Positions 35,301 to 43,466 of a stretch of DNA of 64,000 nt are shown piece after piece. A model generated the notes under the pieces. The model worked only from the letters and a program-made list of their open reading frames with translations. It made no database searches and was not told the DNA's origin. Within the stretch, counting starts at the first letter, position 1. Each line of letters starts with the position of its first letter. This DNA comes from Schleiferiaceae bacterium. GTDB lineage: Bacteria > Bacteroidota > Bacteroidia > Flavobacteriales > Schleiferiaceae. Location of the stretch: NCBI GenBank assembly GCA_018401735.1, contig JAGYKI010000002.1, positions 143,285 to 207,284 of the forward strand, read 5' to 3'. A program made the position numbers and the translations under genes.

Positions 35301-38300
35301 CTTCACGCCAGGCACAGGTACGGTAATTACTAGTACTACCGACTCGGTTCATCTAAGTGGTTTAATGTCTGCTACAGCTTATGACGTTTATGTAACGGAT
35401 AGTTGCGGTGCTAGTGGTGTTTCTGCCACAGTAGGGCCAATTACCTTTACTACTCTTTGTCCTGCTAGCTTCATAGCACCTTACAGCACAGACTTCGAGA
35501 ATATCACCTTAGGTCACCAAGTTTCTTACGAAAACTGTTGGTCAACTCCTGCCACTACCACACCACGTTGGGAATCAGAAGATGCAACAGGAGGGAATGA
35601 AAACTCGACTGGAACTGGTCCATTTTACGACAACACTAGTTTTGGTTCGGCTGGTGGAACTTACATGTTCCTTGAAACTTCATCTGGTGCAACCGGTGGA
35701 AAAGGTTTACTTAGTTCTCCAACTATCGACTTTGCAAGCTTAACGGCCCCACAGTTAGATTTCTACTACCACATGTATGGTGCATCCACGGGTGCCTTAA
35801 GAATTTATGCTGAAGACGCAACTGGCACCCTTACCATCTTAGATAGTATTGTTGGTCAGCAGCAAACTGCGGGTAGCGATGCTTGGATTATGAAAAGTAT
35901 TGACCTTAGTAGCTTAAGCGGTACGTCATACAGTTTCGTATTTGAAGCCGAAAGAGGAACTTCCTTTACAGGAGATATTTCGATCGACGACTTTAGCGTA
36001 GCCGAGGCTCCAAACTGTTTTGCTTCTTCGGCACTTACCGTTATTTCTACTTCGGATGTTAGTGCTGAATTAACATGGACTGCTGGTTCGGGTACTTCTT
36101 GGGATATTGAATACGGTCCTGCTGGATTCACGCCAGGTTCTGGAACGATGTTTAATGCTACCAATGATACCATTACCATTAGTGGTTTGATGGCCTCAAC
36201 AGCATATGAGTTCTATGTAACCGACAGTTGTGGTGCTTCAGGTGTAGCAAGTACTGCTGGCCCTGCTAGCTTTACCACTTCTGCTTGCCCTCTTGCTGAT
36301 CAGTGTGCTTACACAGTTGATCTTTATGATTCATTCGGTGACGGTTGGAATGGCGGTGAAATTACCATCTTCCAAAACGGTGTAGCGGTAGCTAGCTTTG
36401 GTTCTAGCTTTGGAACGGGCTTTAATTCTCTGGGTAACATTGTTAACCTTTGTGATAATGCTCCTACCACGGTAACCCTTAGCACTGCTGGTTCATGGCC
36501 AAGTGAAATAGGCGTAGTAATTATCAATCCAAATGGTGATACTGCAGGAGTGCATTTAGCTTCTCCAACGGTTGGAACAGGAGATACTTTATTCTCTTTC
36601 ACTTCTAACTGTTCTGCTTGTCCAGCTATTGCTGCTCCATACTTCGAAAGTTTTGAAGCCAATTCTGCCACGGTAGGATGCTGGACCAATGTATTTGTAG
36701 CCGACACATTCTCTTGGTCATTAGGCACGGGTTCTACCGGTGGTGCTATCACTGCTGCCTATGCTGGTTCTCAGAATGCAGTATTCGTTTCTACCAACGG
36801 TGGGCCTGATACTACCTTGTTAGTATCTCCAGTTATTGACATGAGTGCTTTAATTAGCCCTCAGTTAAGCTTCTGGTATGCACAAGAAGAGTGGTTCGGC
36901 GATCAAAACGTTACTAACGTTTACTATCGTGCTAATGCAACTGATCCTTGGACTTTCTTATTCGGTGATAACACCAATAGAAATGCATGGACACAAGCTA
37001 TCGTTAGTTTACCAAATCCTTCTAGTACCTATCAAATTGCTATCGAAGGGGTAAATAATTGGGGTCATGCTAACGTAATTGATAGCTTATCGATTACTGA
37101 TGTAGCCTTAGTTTGTACCGCTCCAGATAGCGTTGCGGCCTCTAATATTACTACCACGGGTGCTGATATTACATGGGTTTCAAGCTCTAACCAGTCTAGC
37201 TCTTGGATTGAGTACGGTCCGCTTGGATTCACACCAGGAACAGGTACTATCGTTAACCCAGCCACTACTCCTGCTACTTTATCAGGATTAATGCCAGGTA
37301 CGATTTATGAAGCTTGTGTTTACGATATCTGTTCAGCTCTAGGTGATACTAGTGCCGCGGCTTGTGTAACATTCACAACTTTATGCGCACCTATTACTAT
37401 GTATCCATATAGTGAGAACTTCGATATGGGAATTATTCCCGCTTGTTATACCTCAACAGGTACTACCACTGGACCATTCCTTTGGGCTCCTGATGCAGGC
37501 GGTACGCCAACCGGTCCAACTGGTCCCGCGGTAGATAATACCACAGGAACGGGTACAGGTTTCTATTTGTATACCGAGGCTTCTTCTCCAGCGGCTCCAG
37601 GCGATAGTGCTTTCTTAAACCTACCAGAGTTTGACTTAACGTCACTAACGGTACCAGAAATCAGCTATTTCTATCATATGTTCGGAGCCAATATCATAAG
37701 TTTAGAGCTTCAGGTGTATGATGCTACTACCATGACTTGGTCTAGTATTAATAGTATTGTTGGCCAACAACAAACTGCTAATAATAGCCCTTGGCTTGAG
37801 GCTAGAGTTGGTTTAAGTGCTTACAGCACAAGTACCAATTTACAACTGCGTTTCTTAACCGTGCGTGGTACGAGCTTTAATGGTGATGTGGCCTTAGATG
37901 ATATCACCGTAAGAGAAACTCCTGCTTGTGTGGATCCAAGTAACTTAATGGTAACTAATGCTACTTCGAGCAGTATTAGCTTAAGCTGGATGAGTGATAC
38001 TAATATTGTAGCCTCAACGATAGAGTACGGTCCAATTGGCTTTACTTTAGGAACGGGAACCCAGGTATCTGCTACTCCTAGTGCCTTTACGGTAACAGGT
38101 TTGGCTAGCGGTGCATGTTTCGAGTTCTATGTTAGAGATAGCTGTTCTTCCGCTACGGCGTGGATCGGACCAGTGAACTCTTGTACGATCGCTACTTGTA
38201 GTGTTAGTTCAGTACCAGTATCTGCTACTAGCGATACTACAGATTGCGACGGAGGAAGTGTTTCTCTAAGTGCAGTGTCTAGTACCAGTAACGATCTAGT

Positions 38301-39888
38301 TTGGTTGAACAATGGCCAGGCCGTAAGTACAGGCGCAAACTTTGTTTCTGACTCTATTAGCTTTACTACTGCCTTTGACGTAGCAGAGTTTGTTACTACT
38401 ACTCCAGTGTTACATGTTGGTCCTTTAACCAATATCGCAGCTACCGGTTTCGGTAATTTCTCTAATGGTCAGTGGATTACTATAAATGATACGATTCATA
38501 TCGATAGCATGGTGGTAAGACACAACAATGATGTGGTGGCTCAGGTGGTTCTTTGGACCGACGACACCTTTACCAACTTGGTACAATTAGGTGATACCTT
38601 TAGTACTCCAGGAGCTACTCAAGGCGACTTACAAGTGCCGGTTAACATGGTAGTTACTCCAGGTGTTTACTTCATGAATGTAAACTTCATTAGTGGTGCT
38701 GGACAATTGTTCCGTGCAACAGGCGGTGCTTCTTACCCATATAGCCTTGCTGGCTTAATGAGTATTGATAGTACTAACTTTTCGGATCAGTCACGTATCT
38801 ATTATACCTTCGACATGACAGTAAGCAAAGCCTGTATCGGTACTGCAATCCAAGGATTTGGAATTGTACCAGGTGCAAACGCGGGTCTTACCGACACAGT
38901 TTCTGTTTGTTCTACCGAGAGTATGGTTGATTTAACCAGCTTCTTAGGAGTGTATGACTTCGGTGGTACTTGGACAGATCTAAGTGCAACAGGTGCATTA
39001 ACAGATAGTATTTTCGACGCAACAGCGGTTACCGCTGGAGCTAGCTACGACTTTAGTTACATCCTTGCTGGTGTAAACGGTTGTGCAGGAGATACCGCCT
39101 TCCTTAATGTAACCGTTGAAGCTGCTCCAGATGCGGGTGCAGATTCTTCTTTCGCTTTATGTATCGGTTCAGGAAACGTTATTCTTAGAACTTACATTAC
39201 CGGTAATCCATTCGGTGGTACTTGGGTAGATCTTGATAACTCAGGCGCTCTGAATACTACTGGTGTTTGGAGATCGAATGTGGCGACTGCCGGTACTTTC
39301 CGAGTAGCTTACATTTTAAGCGGAACGGTTTGTGCTGCGGATACAGCAATACTTACTATTACCTCAGATAATGCCGTAAGTGCAGGAATGGCGGTTAGTG
39401 ATTCTGTTTGTGATGATGAGGCGATGGTTGACCTTTCTACCTTCTTAGATGCTTCGGCAACTGCGGGTGGTACTTGGACTGAGCTTACTAGCACAGGCGC
39501 TTTAACAGCTAACATCTTTGATGCGACCTCTGTAACTACTAACTCTAGCTACGACTTCCAGTACAAAGTGATGTCTGCTTGTGGTGATGACTCTATTGTA
39601 GTTACACTTTATGTAGATGATTGCGATGTATCAGTACGCGAGCTTAGCACTGGCTTTATCAATATCTATCCAAACCCAACTAGCGGTTTAATTAAGATAG
39701 AAGACAAAGCCGTGAAAGGTGAAGTGAGAGTAGAACTTTACTCTGCGAACGGTCAGTTAATGATGAGCAAAAACTTCGGTGAAAACGAAGCCATGAGCTT
39801 AGATATTAGCGACTACGCTACCGGTATTTACACTGTAAAAGTTAACTCTGAAAAAGGCCTTGATGTGAAACGCATCATTAAGCAATAA
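29359..39888 (+). CDS. Giant multidomain secreted protein (3509 aa): starch-binding-like, beta-helix, fibronectin III repeats, T9SS tail
   Basis: A signal peptide (MRKFIQLILLVAFGTLQAQ) is followed by an AMPK/CBM48-like domain (~20-130; VNGTFNGWCGGCNPM and EYKFTLDGW), a galactose-binding-like beta domain (~135-300), and a right-handed beta-helix (~305-745; many NN and NxF turns, ending PDIGADEYLP). After that, eight fibronectin-III-like units, each with a motif of the YGPxGFTPGTGT kind and mostly an ending like VTDSCG, alternate with MAM/jelly-roll-like domains and two copies of a D-x-FGDGWNGGE domain. Near the C-terminus are three ~85-residue repeats with GGTW. Residues ~3430-3509 (NIYPNPTSGLIKI, DISDYATGIYTVKV) are a type A T9SS sorting domain. 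Likely a cell-surface adhesin or polysaccharide-binding protein; substrate unknown. A 1.45-kb internal duplication is present (see findings). Confidence 0.9.
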   Translation: MRKFIQLILLVAFGTLQAQNDTVTFKVDMNDYTGSFTTVNVNGTFNGWCGGCNPMTDANSDGVWEVALPLTAGTIEYKFTLDGWTAQENFAPGGPCTVTAGGFTNRTLTFSGNNTVLPVVCYNSCAACTGVVLSQVDLPISWDDALVNYTTVSFGGNVDMVTTDPTDATNSVLQVDKGLGTQTWAGTTLCAGGLATAIPFTVGGANTISVRFWSPDAGTPVLLKVEDKTNAGIFVEAMDTTTVAGGWEILTFNYNNPAPNALAINTANTYDLISLFPNFGTDGNTAGAKTYYVDDVVYGTISTGMAGVYTIDAAGSGSMNYTSFSAAAADLVSLGVVGACTFNVAAGTYTDTVYLPAILGTSSTNTITFDGGDSATTSLAYNTAAVNQKAVILMDGADYVSFKNLTITHPGTTDSWGIRMQNDNDNLTVDACRFEMAVTTSTFGDIAGIASTGSATSSFTETEGGDNTTIINSAFINGQYGVHFEALATFSDSNFVINNNSFEGNYYRYFMSDNTYNMTMNGNTMTGMPSTSTSGYGVALYDIIGFEINNNVINASDWGIYISDGNFDGTPPATSNITNNMVTSLLDEAFYVDDLESTNIYYNSFATTASSTSAYGAYFNDCISVDVRNNVFYGNASYAAYFVDNTTTVGTGFDVINLNYNIYYTVSGTNLAYDGAVYTDLAAWQAGRATNNVNSLSGDPIFIDPTSDLHMAGGLANNAATPIASVTMDIDGDMRSATTPDIGADEYLPASCLPVSGVATITAYSDSVSLGWIGNNGATATFNIEYGSIGFTPGTGTTVTAHPDSNITVTGLMPNSDYEIYITANCGAGGLASTVGPTAFRTALAGPRVISCTSGTLGALLTEEFDNSTTFTGDIGLGNGSWLYDNNTTGSSSTGPSAPQSGTHYIYYESSSGDSAAMVSPAIDLAAAAQNVELSFWMHAYGATIGVLKVGVSTSATGPFTNVFTYGPGQLQTDELDPWQNVGVNLDAYLGQTIYIEFNYIKGASFTGDLAIDLVEVKSCLSCLTPSALASSNVTSTSADITWTSGVSNLGSTVEYGPAGFTPGTGSIMTATAGAASLTGLMPATAYDVYVTDSCGAGDISASAGPISFTTLCPSAFMAPYFTDFQGISLGHQASYQNCWTTASTTTPRWEAEDATGVNENSSGTGPFYDNTSFGVSGGYYLYFETSSGSTGSKGSIYSPYVNISSLSTPQLDFFYHMYGATTGALRIYAEDTAGAQILMDSIIGQQQTAGSDPWINKAIDLSSLSGSVYRFVFEAERGTSFTGDISIDDVSVRETPSCFPSNLLTVLSTSNTSAELTWNAGTGTSWDVEYGPIGFTPGSGTLVNSTNDTLLLTGLMAATGYDFYVTDSCGSAGLSTTAGPTSFYTVACAATSQCVYTLDLFDTFGDGWNGGEITVWQAGVPVGVYGSNFTTGDSLVGITLNLCDGVPTYVTLSNPGSWSSEMGFDLSNPLGALQGAHSAQGGLAQGDTLASFTTDCSACPALVAPFMESFDLTSTPACWSQEAITGGPWVFGTSGLNTACGSLADHTGNSGNYAWMDQSSTDIGVSLIMPAIDISALTTPYFEFYYNMCGAGYTPINLTIIEYWDGSNWASADTLDFATNGWQLVAYTIPSTWTYNSGNEVKLRFRAESGGSGTDFNGDNAIDDVRIYEAPTCFPVSNLALSNVTAVSLDVTWTDNGSAGYGVIYGAAGFDPATAGTLVTTTNDTLNITGLSPITTYDVYVYSDCGLGDVSDTLGPVSTTTGCAPITPPSLEDFSNGWTPNACWDEGDGGTPATGPAALGLGGWTTDGFANNGFSGAVKINLYNLGDADWMLSPQYDLGTAGNLQVEFDFGVFAWNSTTPASLGSDDEVQLLISTDNGATWVNLATYNNTYVTNATGNHEVATLYTYTGVVQFAIWATEGTVDDPEDNDVFVDNFEVRVTPACPDPAAVLATNITSTDADITWTSSVGGVGSSVEYGPAGFTPGTGTVITSTTDSVHLSGLMSATAYDVYVTDSCGASGVSATVGPITFTTLCPASFIAPYSTDFENITLGHQVSYENCWSTPATTTPRWESEDATGGNENSTGTGPFYDNTSFGSAGGTYMFLETSSGATGGKGLLSSPTIDFASLTAPQLDFYYHMYGASTGALRIYAEDATGTLTILDSIVGQQQTAGSDAWIMKSIDLSSLSGTSYSFVFEAERGTSFTGDISIDDFSVAEAPNCFASSALTVISTSDVSAELTWTAGSGTSWDIEYGPAGFTPGSGTMFNATNDTITISGLMASTAYEFYVTDSCGASGVASTAGPASFTTSACPLADQCAYTVDLYDSFGDGWNGGEITIFQNGVAVASFGSSFGTGFNSLGNIVNLCDNAPTTVTLSTAGSWPSEIGVVIINPNGDTAGVHLASPTVGTGDTLFSFTSNCSACPAIAAPYFESFEANSATVGCWTNVFVADTFSWSLGTGSTGGAITAAYAGSQNAVFVSTNGGPDTTLLVSPVIDMSALISPQLSFWYAQEEWFGDQNVTNVYYRANATDPWTFLFGDNTNRNAWTQAIVSLPNPSSTYQIAIEGVNNWGHANVIDSLSITDVALVCTAPDSVAASNITTTGADITWVSSSNQSSSWIEYGPLGFTPGTGTIVNPATTPATLSGLMPGTIYEACVYDICSALGDTSAAACVTFTTLCAPITMYPYSENFDMGIIPACYTSTGTTTGPFLWAPDAGGTPTGPTGPAVDNTTGTGTGFYLYTEASSPAAPGDSAFLNLPEFDLTSLTVPEISYFYHMFGANIISLELQVYDATTMTWSSINSIVGQQQTANNSPWLEARVGLSAYSTSTNLQLRFLTVRGTSFNGDVALDDITVRETPACVDPSNLMVTNATSSSISLSWMSDTNIVASTIEYGPIGFTLGTGTQVSATPSAFTVTGLASGACFEFYVRDSCSSATAWIGPVNSCTIATCSVSSVPVSATSDTTDCDGGSVSLSAVSSTSNDLVWLNNGQAVSTGANFVSDSISFTTAFDVAEFVTTTPVLHVGPLTNIAATGFGNFSNGQWITINDTIHIDSMVVRHNNDVVAQVVLWTDDTFTNLVQLGDTFSTPGATQGDLQVPVNMVVTPGVYFMNVNFISGAGQLFRATGGASYPYSLAGLMSIDSTNFSDQSRIYYTFDMTVSKACIGTAIQGFGIVPGANAGLTDTVSVCSTESMVDLTSFLGVYDFGGTWTDLSATGALTDSIFDATAVTAGASYDFSYILAGVNGCAGDTAFLNVTVEAAPDAGADSSFALCIGSGNVILRTYITGNPFGGTWVDLDNSGALNTTGVWRSNVATAGTFRVAYILSGTVCAADTAILTITSDNAVSAGMAVSDSVCDDEAMVDLSTFLDASATAGGTWTELTSTGALTANIFDATSVTTNSSYDFQYKVMSACGDDSIVVTLYVDDCDVSVRELSTGFINIYPNPTSGLIKIEDKAVKGEVRVELYSANGQLMMSKNFGENEAMSLDISDYATGIYTVKVNSEKGLDVKRIIKQ

Positions 39889-39910
39889 TCAGATTGATTT
39901 AATATCAACT

Positions 39911-39947
39911 AAGCGCTCTGGCAGAAATGTCAGGGCGCTTTTTTTTT
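39911..39947 (+). terminator. Terminator of the giant gene
   Basis: Stem AGCGCTCTGGC / GTCAGGGCGCT, with G-U pairs, is followed by nine T. It begins 23 nt after the stop. Confidence 0.88.
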
Positions 39948-39988
39948 GGCAATTGTAAAGGTTCTTTCTTGCTCAAGGCAGATGGCTA

Positions 39989-40022
39989 TTTGCAAGCCTT
40001 GCGATTTTTGAACGTATATTTG
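39989..40022 (+). promoter_or_regulatory. Candidate promoter of the prolyl oligopeptidase gene
   Basis: TTTG at 39989-39992 and TATATTTG at 40015-40022 fit the Bacteroidota -33/-7 pair with a 22-nt spacer. The -7 box ends 34 nt before the ATG. Confidence 0.5.
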
Positions 40023-40056
40023 TGAGCCGACAAAACCCTATCCTAAAAACTATTTT

Positions 40057-42240
40057 ATGAAACACTTAAAAATTGCGGGTGCTGTATTAGCATTGGCTGT
40101 GCTTAGCAGCTGTGCACCACAAGAAGCTAAACAAGACGAGAAAATGGCACTAGATTATCCAGAAACGCGCAAAGACACCAGCCTTATTGAGGACTACTTT
40201 GGCACTATGGTAGCGGATCCTTATCGTTGGTTAGAAGATGATCGTGCCCCAGAAACAGAAGAATGGGTTAAAGCGGAAAACAAACTCACCTTTGGCTATT
40301 TAGAAGGTATTGCTTACCGCGATGAGCTGAAAGAGCAAATGACCAAGTTGTGGAACTACGAAAAGATTTCTTCTCCTACGGATCATGGCAACTTTACCTA
40401 TTTTTCTAAGAACGATGGACTGCAAAACCAATCGGTTTTATACCGTTTCCCCAAAGGAGGAAACATGGATTCGGCTCAAGTATTTTTAGATCCCAATACC
40501 TTCGCAGAGGACGGCAGTAGTTCTTTAGGTGGACTAAGTTTCAGCAAGGATGGCTCCCTGTGCGCCTACCAGATATCAGAAGGCGGTTCCGATTGGAGAA
40601 AGGTAATCATCATGGATGCCGCATCTACGGAAGTGATAGGCGACACTTTAATGGATGTTAAATTTTCTGGACTTTCTTGGCGTGGAAATGATGGCTTCTA
40701 CTACAGTAGCTATGATAAACCCAAAGGCGGTAGCCAGTTAACGGGTTTAACCAATACGCATAAGCTCTATTTTCATAAATTGGGCAGCGCTCAGGCAGAA
40801 GATGAACTAATTTTTGGCGGCGAGGCTATGATAAGACGCTATGTGGGAGCTTATGTTACCGAAGATCAGCAGTATTTGGTTATTTCAGCCGCTGAATCTA
40901 CCACCGGCAATGAGTTATATATTCAAAAGCTAAGCGATCCCCAAGCACAAATTTTACCGATTGTTACTGGTTTCGATAGCGATCAATCTATTATTCATAC
41001 CGAAGGGGAAGATTTATACTTATCGACCAACCTAAACGCTCCTAACCAAAAAGTGGTTAAAACGAGCTTCTCAATGTTAGCACCCGAAAATTGGGTAGAT
41101 CTCATCCCAGAAACGGAGAACGTATTAAATGTTGGCACCGCGGGAGGTAAGTTTTTTGCCATCTATATGATTGATGCGGTAAACAAAGTTTTTCAATACA
41201 ATATAAAGGGCGAATTAGAGCGTGAAATTGAATTGCCTGGACCAGGTTCTGCGGGCGGTTTTGGCGGTAATTGGGATGATGAAGAAATTTATTATTCCTT
41301 CACTAATTACGTTTATCCCGCATCTACTTTTAAGTATAATATCGCTAGTGGCGAGTCGGAGCTTTACCGCAAATCAGCCGTAGATTTTGATTCGGAACAA
41401 TATGAGTCTAAGCAGGTGTTTTACAGCTCTAAGGATGGTACAAAAGTACCGATGATTATTACCTATAAAAAAGGCTTAAACCTCGATGGGTCTAACCCCA
41501 CTTTACTGTATGGTTACGGTGGTTTCAATGTTAGTTTAACGCCCGGTTTTAGAACCAGTAATATCGTTTTCTTAGAGCAAGGTGGAGTATTTGCGGTGGC
41601 CAATATCCGCGGCGGTGGCGAGTATGGTGAAGCTTGGCACCAAGCCGGGACCAAAATGAATAAGCAAAATGTATTTGACGATTTTATCGCGGCTGCCGAA
41701 TACTTGATCTCTGAAGGATATACTTCTAAGGCTAAACTAGCCATTGAGGGCGGCTCTAATGGCGGTTTATTGGTGGGTGCGGTAATGACGCAGCGTCCCG
41801 ATTTAATGGCGGTAGCCTTTCCCGCAGTAGGAGTGCTAGACATGCTACGTTACCATAAGTTTACCTCAGGTGCAGGTTGGCATACTGATTACGGTACATC
41901 GGAAGATAGCAAGGAGATGTTTGATTACCTCTACGGTTATTCGCCCGTTCATAATTTGAAGAAAGGGACGGAGTATCCTGCTACTATGGTAACTACCGGA
42001 GACCATGATGACCGTGTTGTACCGGCCCACAGCTTCAAGTTCGCTGCGGCATTACAAAATGCACACGTAGGTGTAAACCCCGTTTTAATTCGTATCGAAA
42101 CCAACGCAGGTCACGGCGCTGGAAAACCAACTGATAAGATTATTCAGGAGCAAGCCGATAAATGGTCTTTTATGCTCTATAATATGGGTTATGAAAAGCT
42201 ACCGCATCCCTACGCATCTGCGCAAGCGAGTGCAGAATAG
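40057..42240 (+). CDS. Prolyl oligopeptidase family serine peptidase (S9A), lipoprotein
   Basis: 727 residues. A lipoprotein signal (MKHLKIAGAVLALAVLSSC, C19) precedes the N-terminal strand of the catalytic domain (DPYRWLED), a seven-bladed propeller (about 85-440) and the alpha/beta hydrolase domain. Catalytic residues are S567 in GGSNGGLL, an Asp in the motif GDHDDRVVP (649-655), and H686 in NAGHGAGKP. It cleaves after proline in short peptides. The lipid anchor places it in the periplasm or at the outer membrane. Length matches S9A enzymes. The gene has its own promoter and terminator. Confidence 0.95.
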   Translation: MKHLKIAGAVLALAVLSSCAPQEAKQDEKMALDYPETRKDTSLIEDYFGTMVADPYRWLEDDRAPETEEWVKAENKLTFGYLEGIAYRDELKEQMTKLWNYEKISSPTDHGNFTYFSKNDGLQNQSVLYRFPKGGNMDSAQVFLDPNTFAEDGSSSLGGLSFSKDGSLCAYQISEGGSDWRKVIIMDAASTEVIGDTLMDVKFSGLSWRGNDGFYYSSYDKPKGGSQLTGLTNTHKLYFHKLGSAQAEDELIFGGEAMIRRYVGAYVTEDQQYLVISAAESTTGNELYIQKLSDPQAQILPIVTGFDSDQSIIHTEGEDLYLSTNLNAPNQKVVKTSFSMLAPENWVDLIPETENVLNVGTAGGKFFAIYMIDAVNKVFQYNIKGELEREIELPGPGSAGGFGGNWDDEEIYYSFTNYVYPASTFKYNIASGESELYRKSAVDFDSEQYESKQVFYSSKDGTKVPMIITYKKGLNLDGSNPTLLYGYGGFNVSLTPGFRTSNIVFLEQGGVFAVANIRGGGEYGEAWHQAGTKMNKQNVFDDFIAAAEYLISEGYTSKAKLAIEGGSNGGLLVGAVMTQRPDLMAVAFPAVGVLDMLRYHKFTSGAGWHTDYGTSEDSKEMFDYLYGYSPVHNLKKGTEYPATMVTTGDHDDRVVPAHSFKFAAALQNAHVGVNPVLIRIETNAGHGAGKPTDKIIQEQADKWSFMLYNMGYEKLPHPYASAQASAE

Positions 42241-42267
42241 ACATTGAGCAGATAAAAAAGTAAAAGA

Positions 42268-42302
42268 AAAGGCCGCTAATCGTTACGACTAGCGGCCTTT
42301 TT
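42268..42302. terminator. Bidirectional terminator between prolyl oligopeptidase and fasciclin genes
   Basis: Stem AAAGGCCGCTAATCG / CGACTAGCGGCCTTT with one mismatch and a TTA loop. It has T residues on one side and an A-rich stretch on the other, so it can serve both the plus-strand gene and the convergent minus-strand fasciclin gene. Confidence 0.85.
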
Positions 42303-42319
42303 ATGGTAAAATTCAATTA

Positions 42320-43318
42320 CTATTCTGGTAATAAAACAGCATTAATAAAGTGCAGTGCCCCGTTGGTACCAATCACGTCGGTTCCAGTAACGGTGGCATC
42401 GTCAGTATTAGCGTTATTATCAATGATGCTTACACCTGTGCTATTAATATTCACAAAGAAAGTAAGAGAAGCACCCATGTTTTCGGCTAAAGTGTTTACG
42501 TTACCGGTGTTTAAATCGCCAGCTAAAACGTCACCAGCTACTACGTGGTAAAGAAGTACTTGCGCTAAACCATCCGTGCCAATAGCAGATACTAATTCGG
42601 CTAAGTTGTTTACGCCAGGGGTGGCAGCAACAAGATCATCAAAAGCAGTGTTGTTGGGCGCGAAAACGGTATATCTGCCTGCATTACCAGCCAATACTTC
42701 GTCTAAGTTTCCGTCAGCCAAACTTAAAGCAGCGCCTAAGGAGCTATAATCGCTATTTAAAGCTACTAGTCCATGCACGCTTAAAGGAAGAATAACGGCA
42801 TTAATTACATGTGCAACACCATTAGAGGCCGTGATGTCAGTTTGTGTAACGGTAGCAACACCATTAATCACAACATCAGATCCTACGCTAGCATATAAGC
42901 TTAAATTGTTACCAGCAGAGTTTACCGAAGCGGTACTATAATAACCGGTAGCTACATCGCTAGCTTTTGCGGTTACGCCTAAAACGTGGTATAATAAAAC
43001 ATCACGTAAACCAGCAGTGGTTAAAGCGGCTTCTAAAGCATCTAAATCGGCCAATTGCAAGTCACCTAATAAAGCGGTAAAAGCCTCATTGGTAGGAGCA
43101 AATACCGTGTATGTTCCGGCTGCGTCTAGGGTAGCATCTAAGCCAGTACGAGTCAAAGCATCTACTAAAATGCTAAAGCGCGCATCGGCTGCTACTGTTT
43201 GCGTAAGGGATTTGGGTGCTGCGGGTGCTGGTTGATCATCGTCGTCATCAGAACAACCCGTTAAAATGAACATGGAACTAAAAGCCAAAAGAAGGCTGCT
43301 AAAAAGTAATTTTCTCAT
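42320..43318 (-). CDS. Fasciclin (FAS1) domain lipoprotein
   Basis: 332 residues from the ATG at 43318-43316; upstream ATGs are rejected because this one starts the signal MRKLLFSSLLLAFSSMFILTGC. The lipidated Cys is followed by SDDDDD, an acidic run typical of lipoproteins that reach the cell surface in Bacteroidota. Two FAS1 domains (about 38-180 and 185-332) each show the paired motifs TVFAPTNEAF or TVFAPNNTAF and LLYHVL or LLYHVV. FAS1 domains mediate adhesion. No enzymatic role is expected. Confidence 0.93.
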   Translation of the reverse strand: MRKLLFSSLLLAFSSMFILTGCSDDDDDQPAPAAPKSLTQTVAADARFSILVDALTRTGLDATLDAAGTYTVFAPTNEAFTALLGDLQLADLDALEAALTTAGLRDVLLYHVLGVTAKASDVATGYYSTASVNSAGNNLSLYASVGSDVVINGVATVTQTDITASNGVAHVINAVILPLSVHGLVALNSDYSSLGAALSLADGNLDEVLAGNAGRYTVFAPNNTAFDDLVAATPGVNNLAELVSAIGTDGLAQVLLYHVVAGDVLAGDLNTGNVNTLAENMGASLTFFVNINSTGVSIIDNNANTDDATVTGTDVIGTNGALHFINAVLLPE

Positions 43319-43466
43319 TATGTTGTTGTTTAATGTTTTTAAGGTAACGTTAAACAAATTAAAAGGTTGGAAAAACATGACATTTATTTCATATTGACTT
43401 AATATTTAAAGTGATTGGGTCTTATTAGCTAATAAATTTCTTTCCTTTGAGTATAAAACCAAGACA

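Noticed and set aside
29451..39515. Many ORFs opposite the giant gene
   Set aside because: Shadows of a Thr/Ser/Gly-rich reading frame; no starts or domains of their own.
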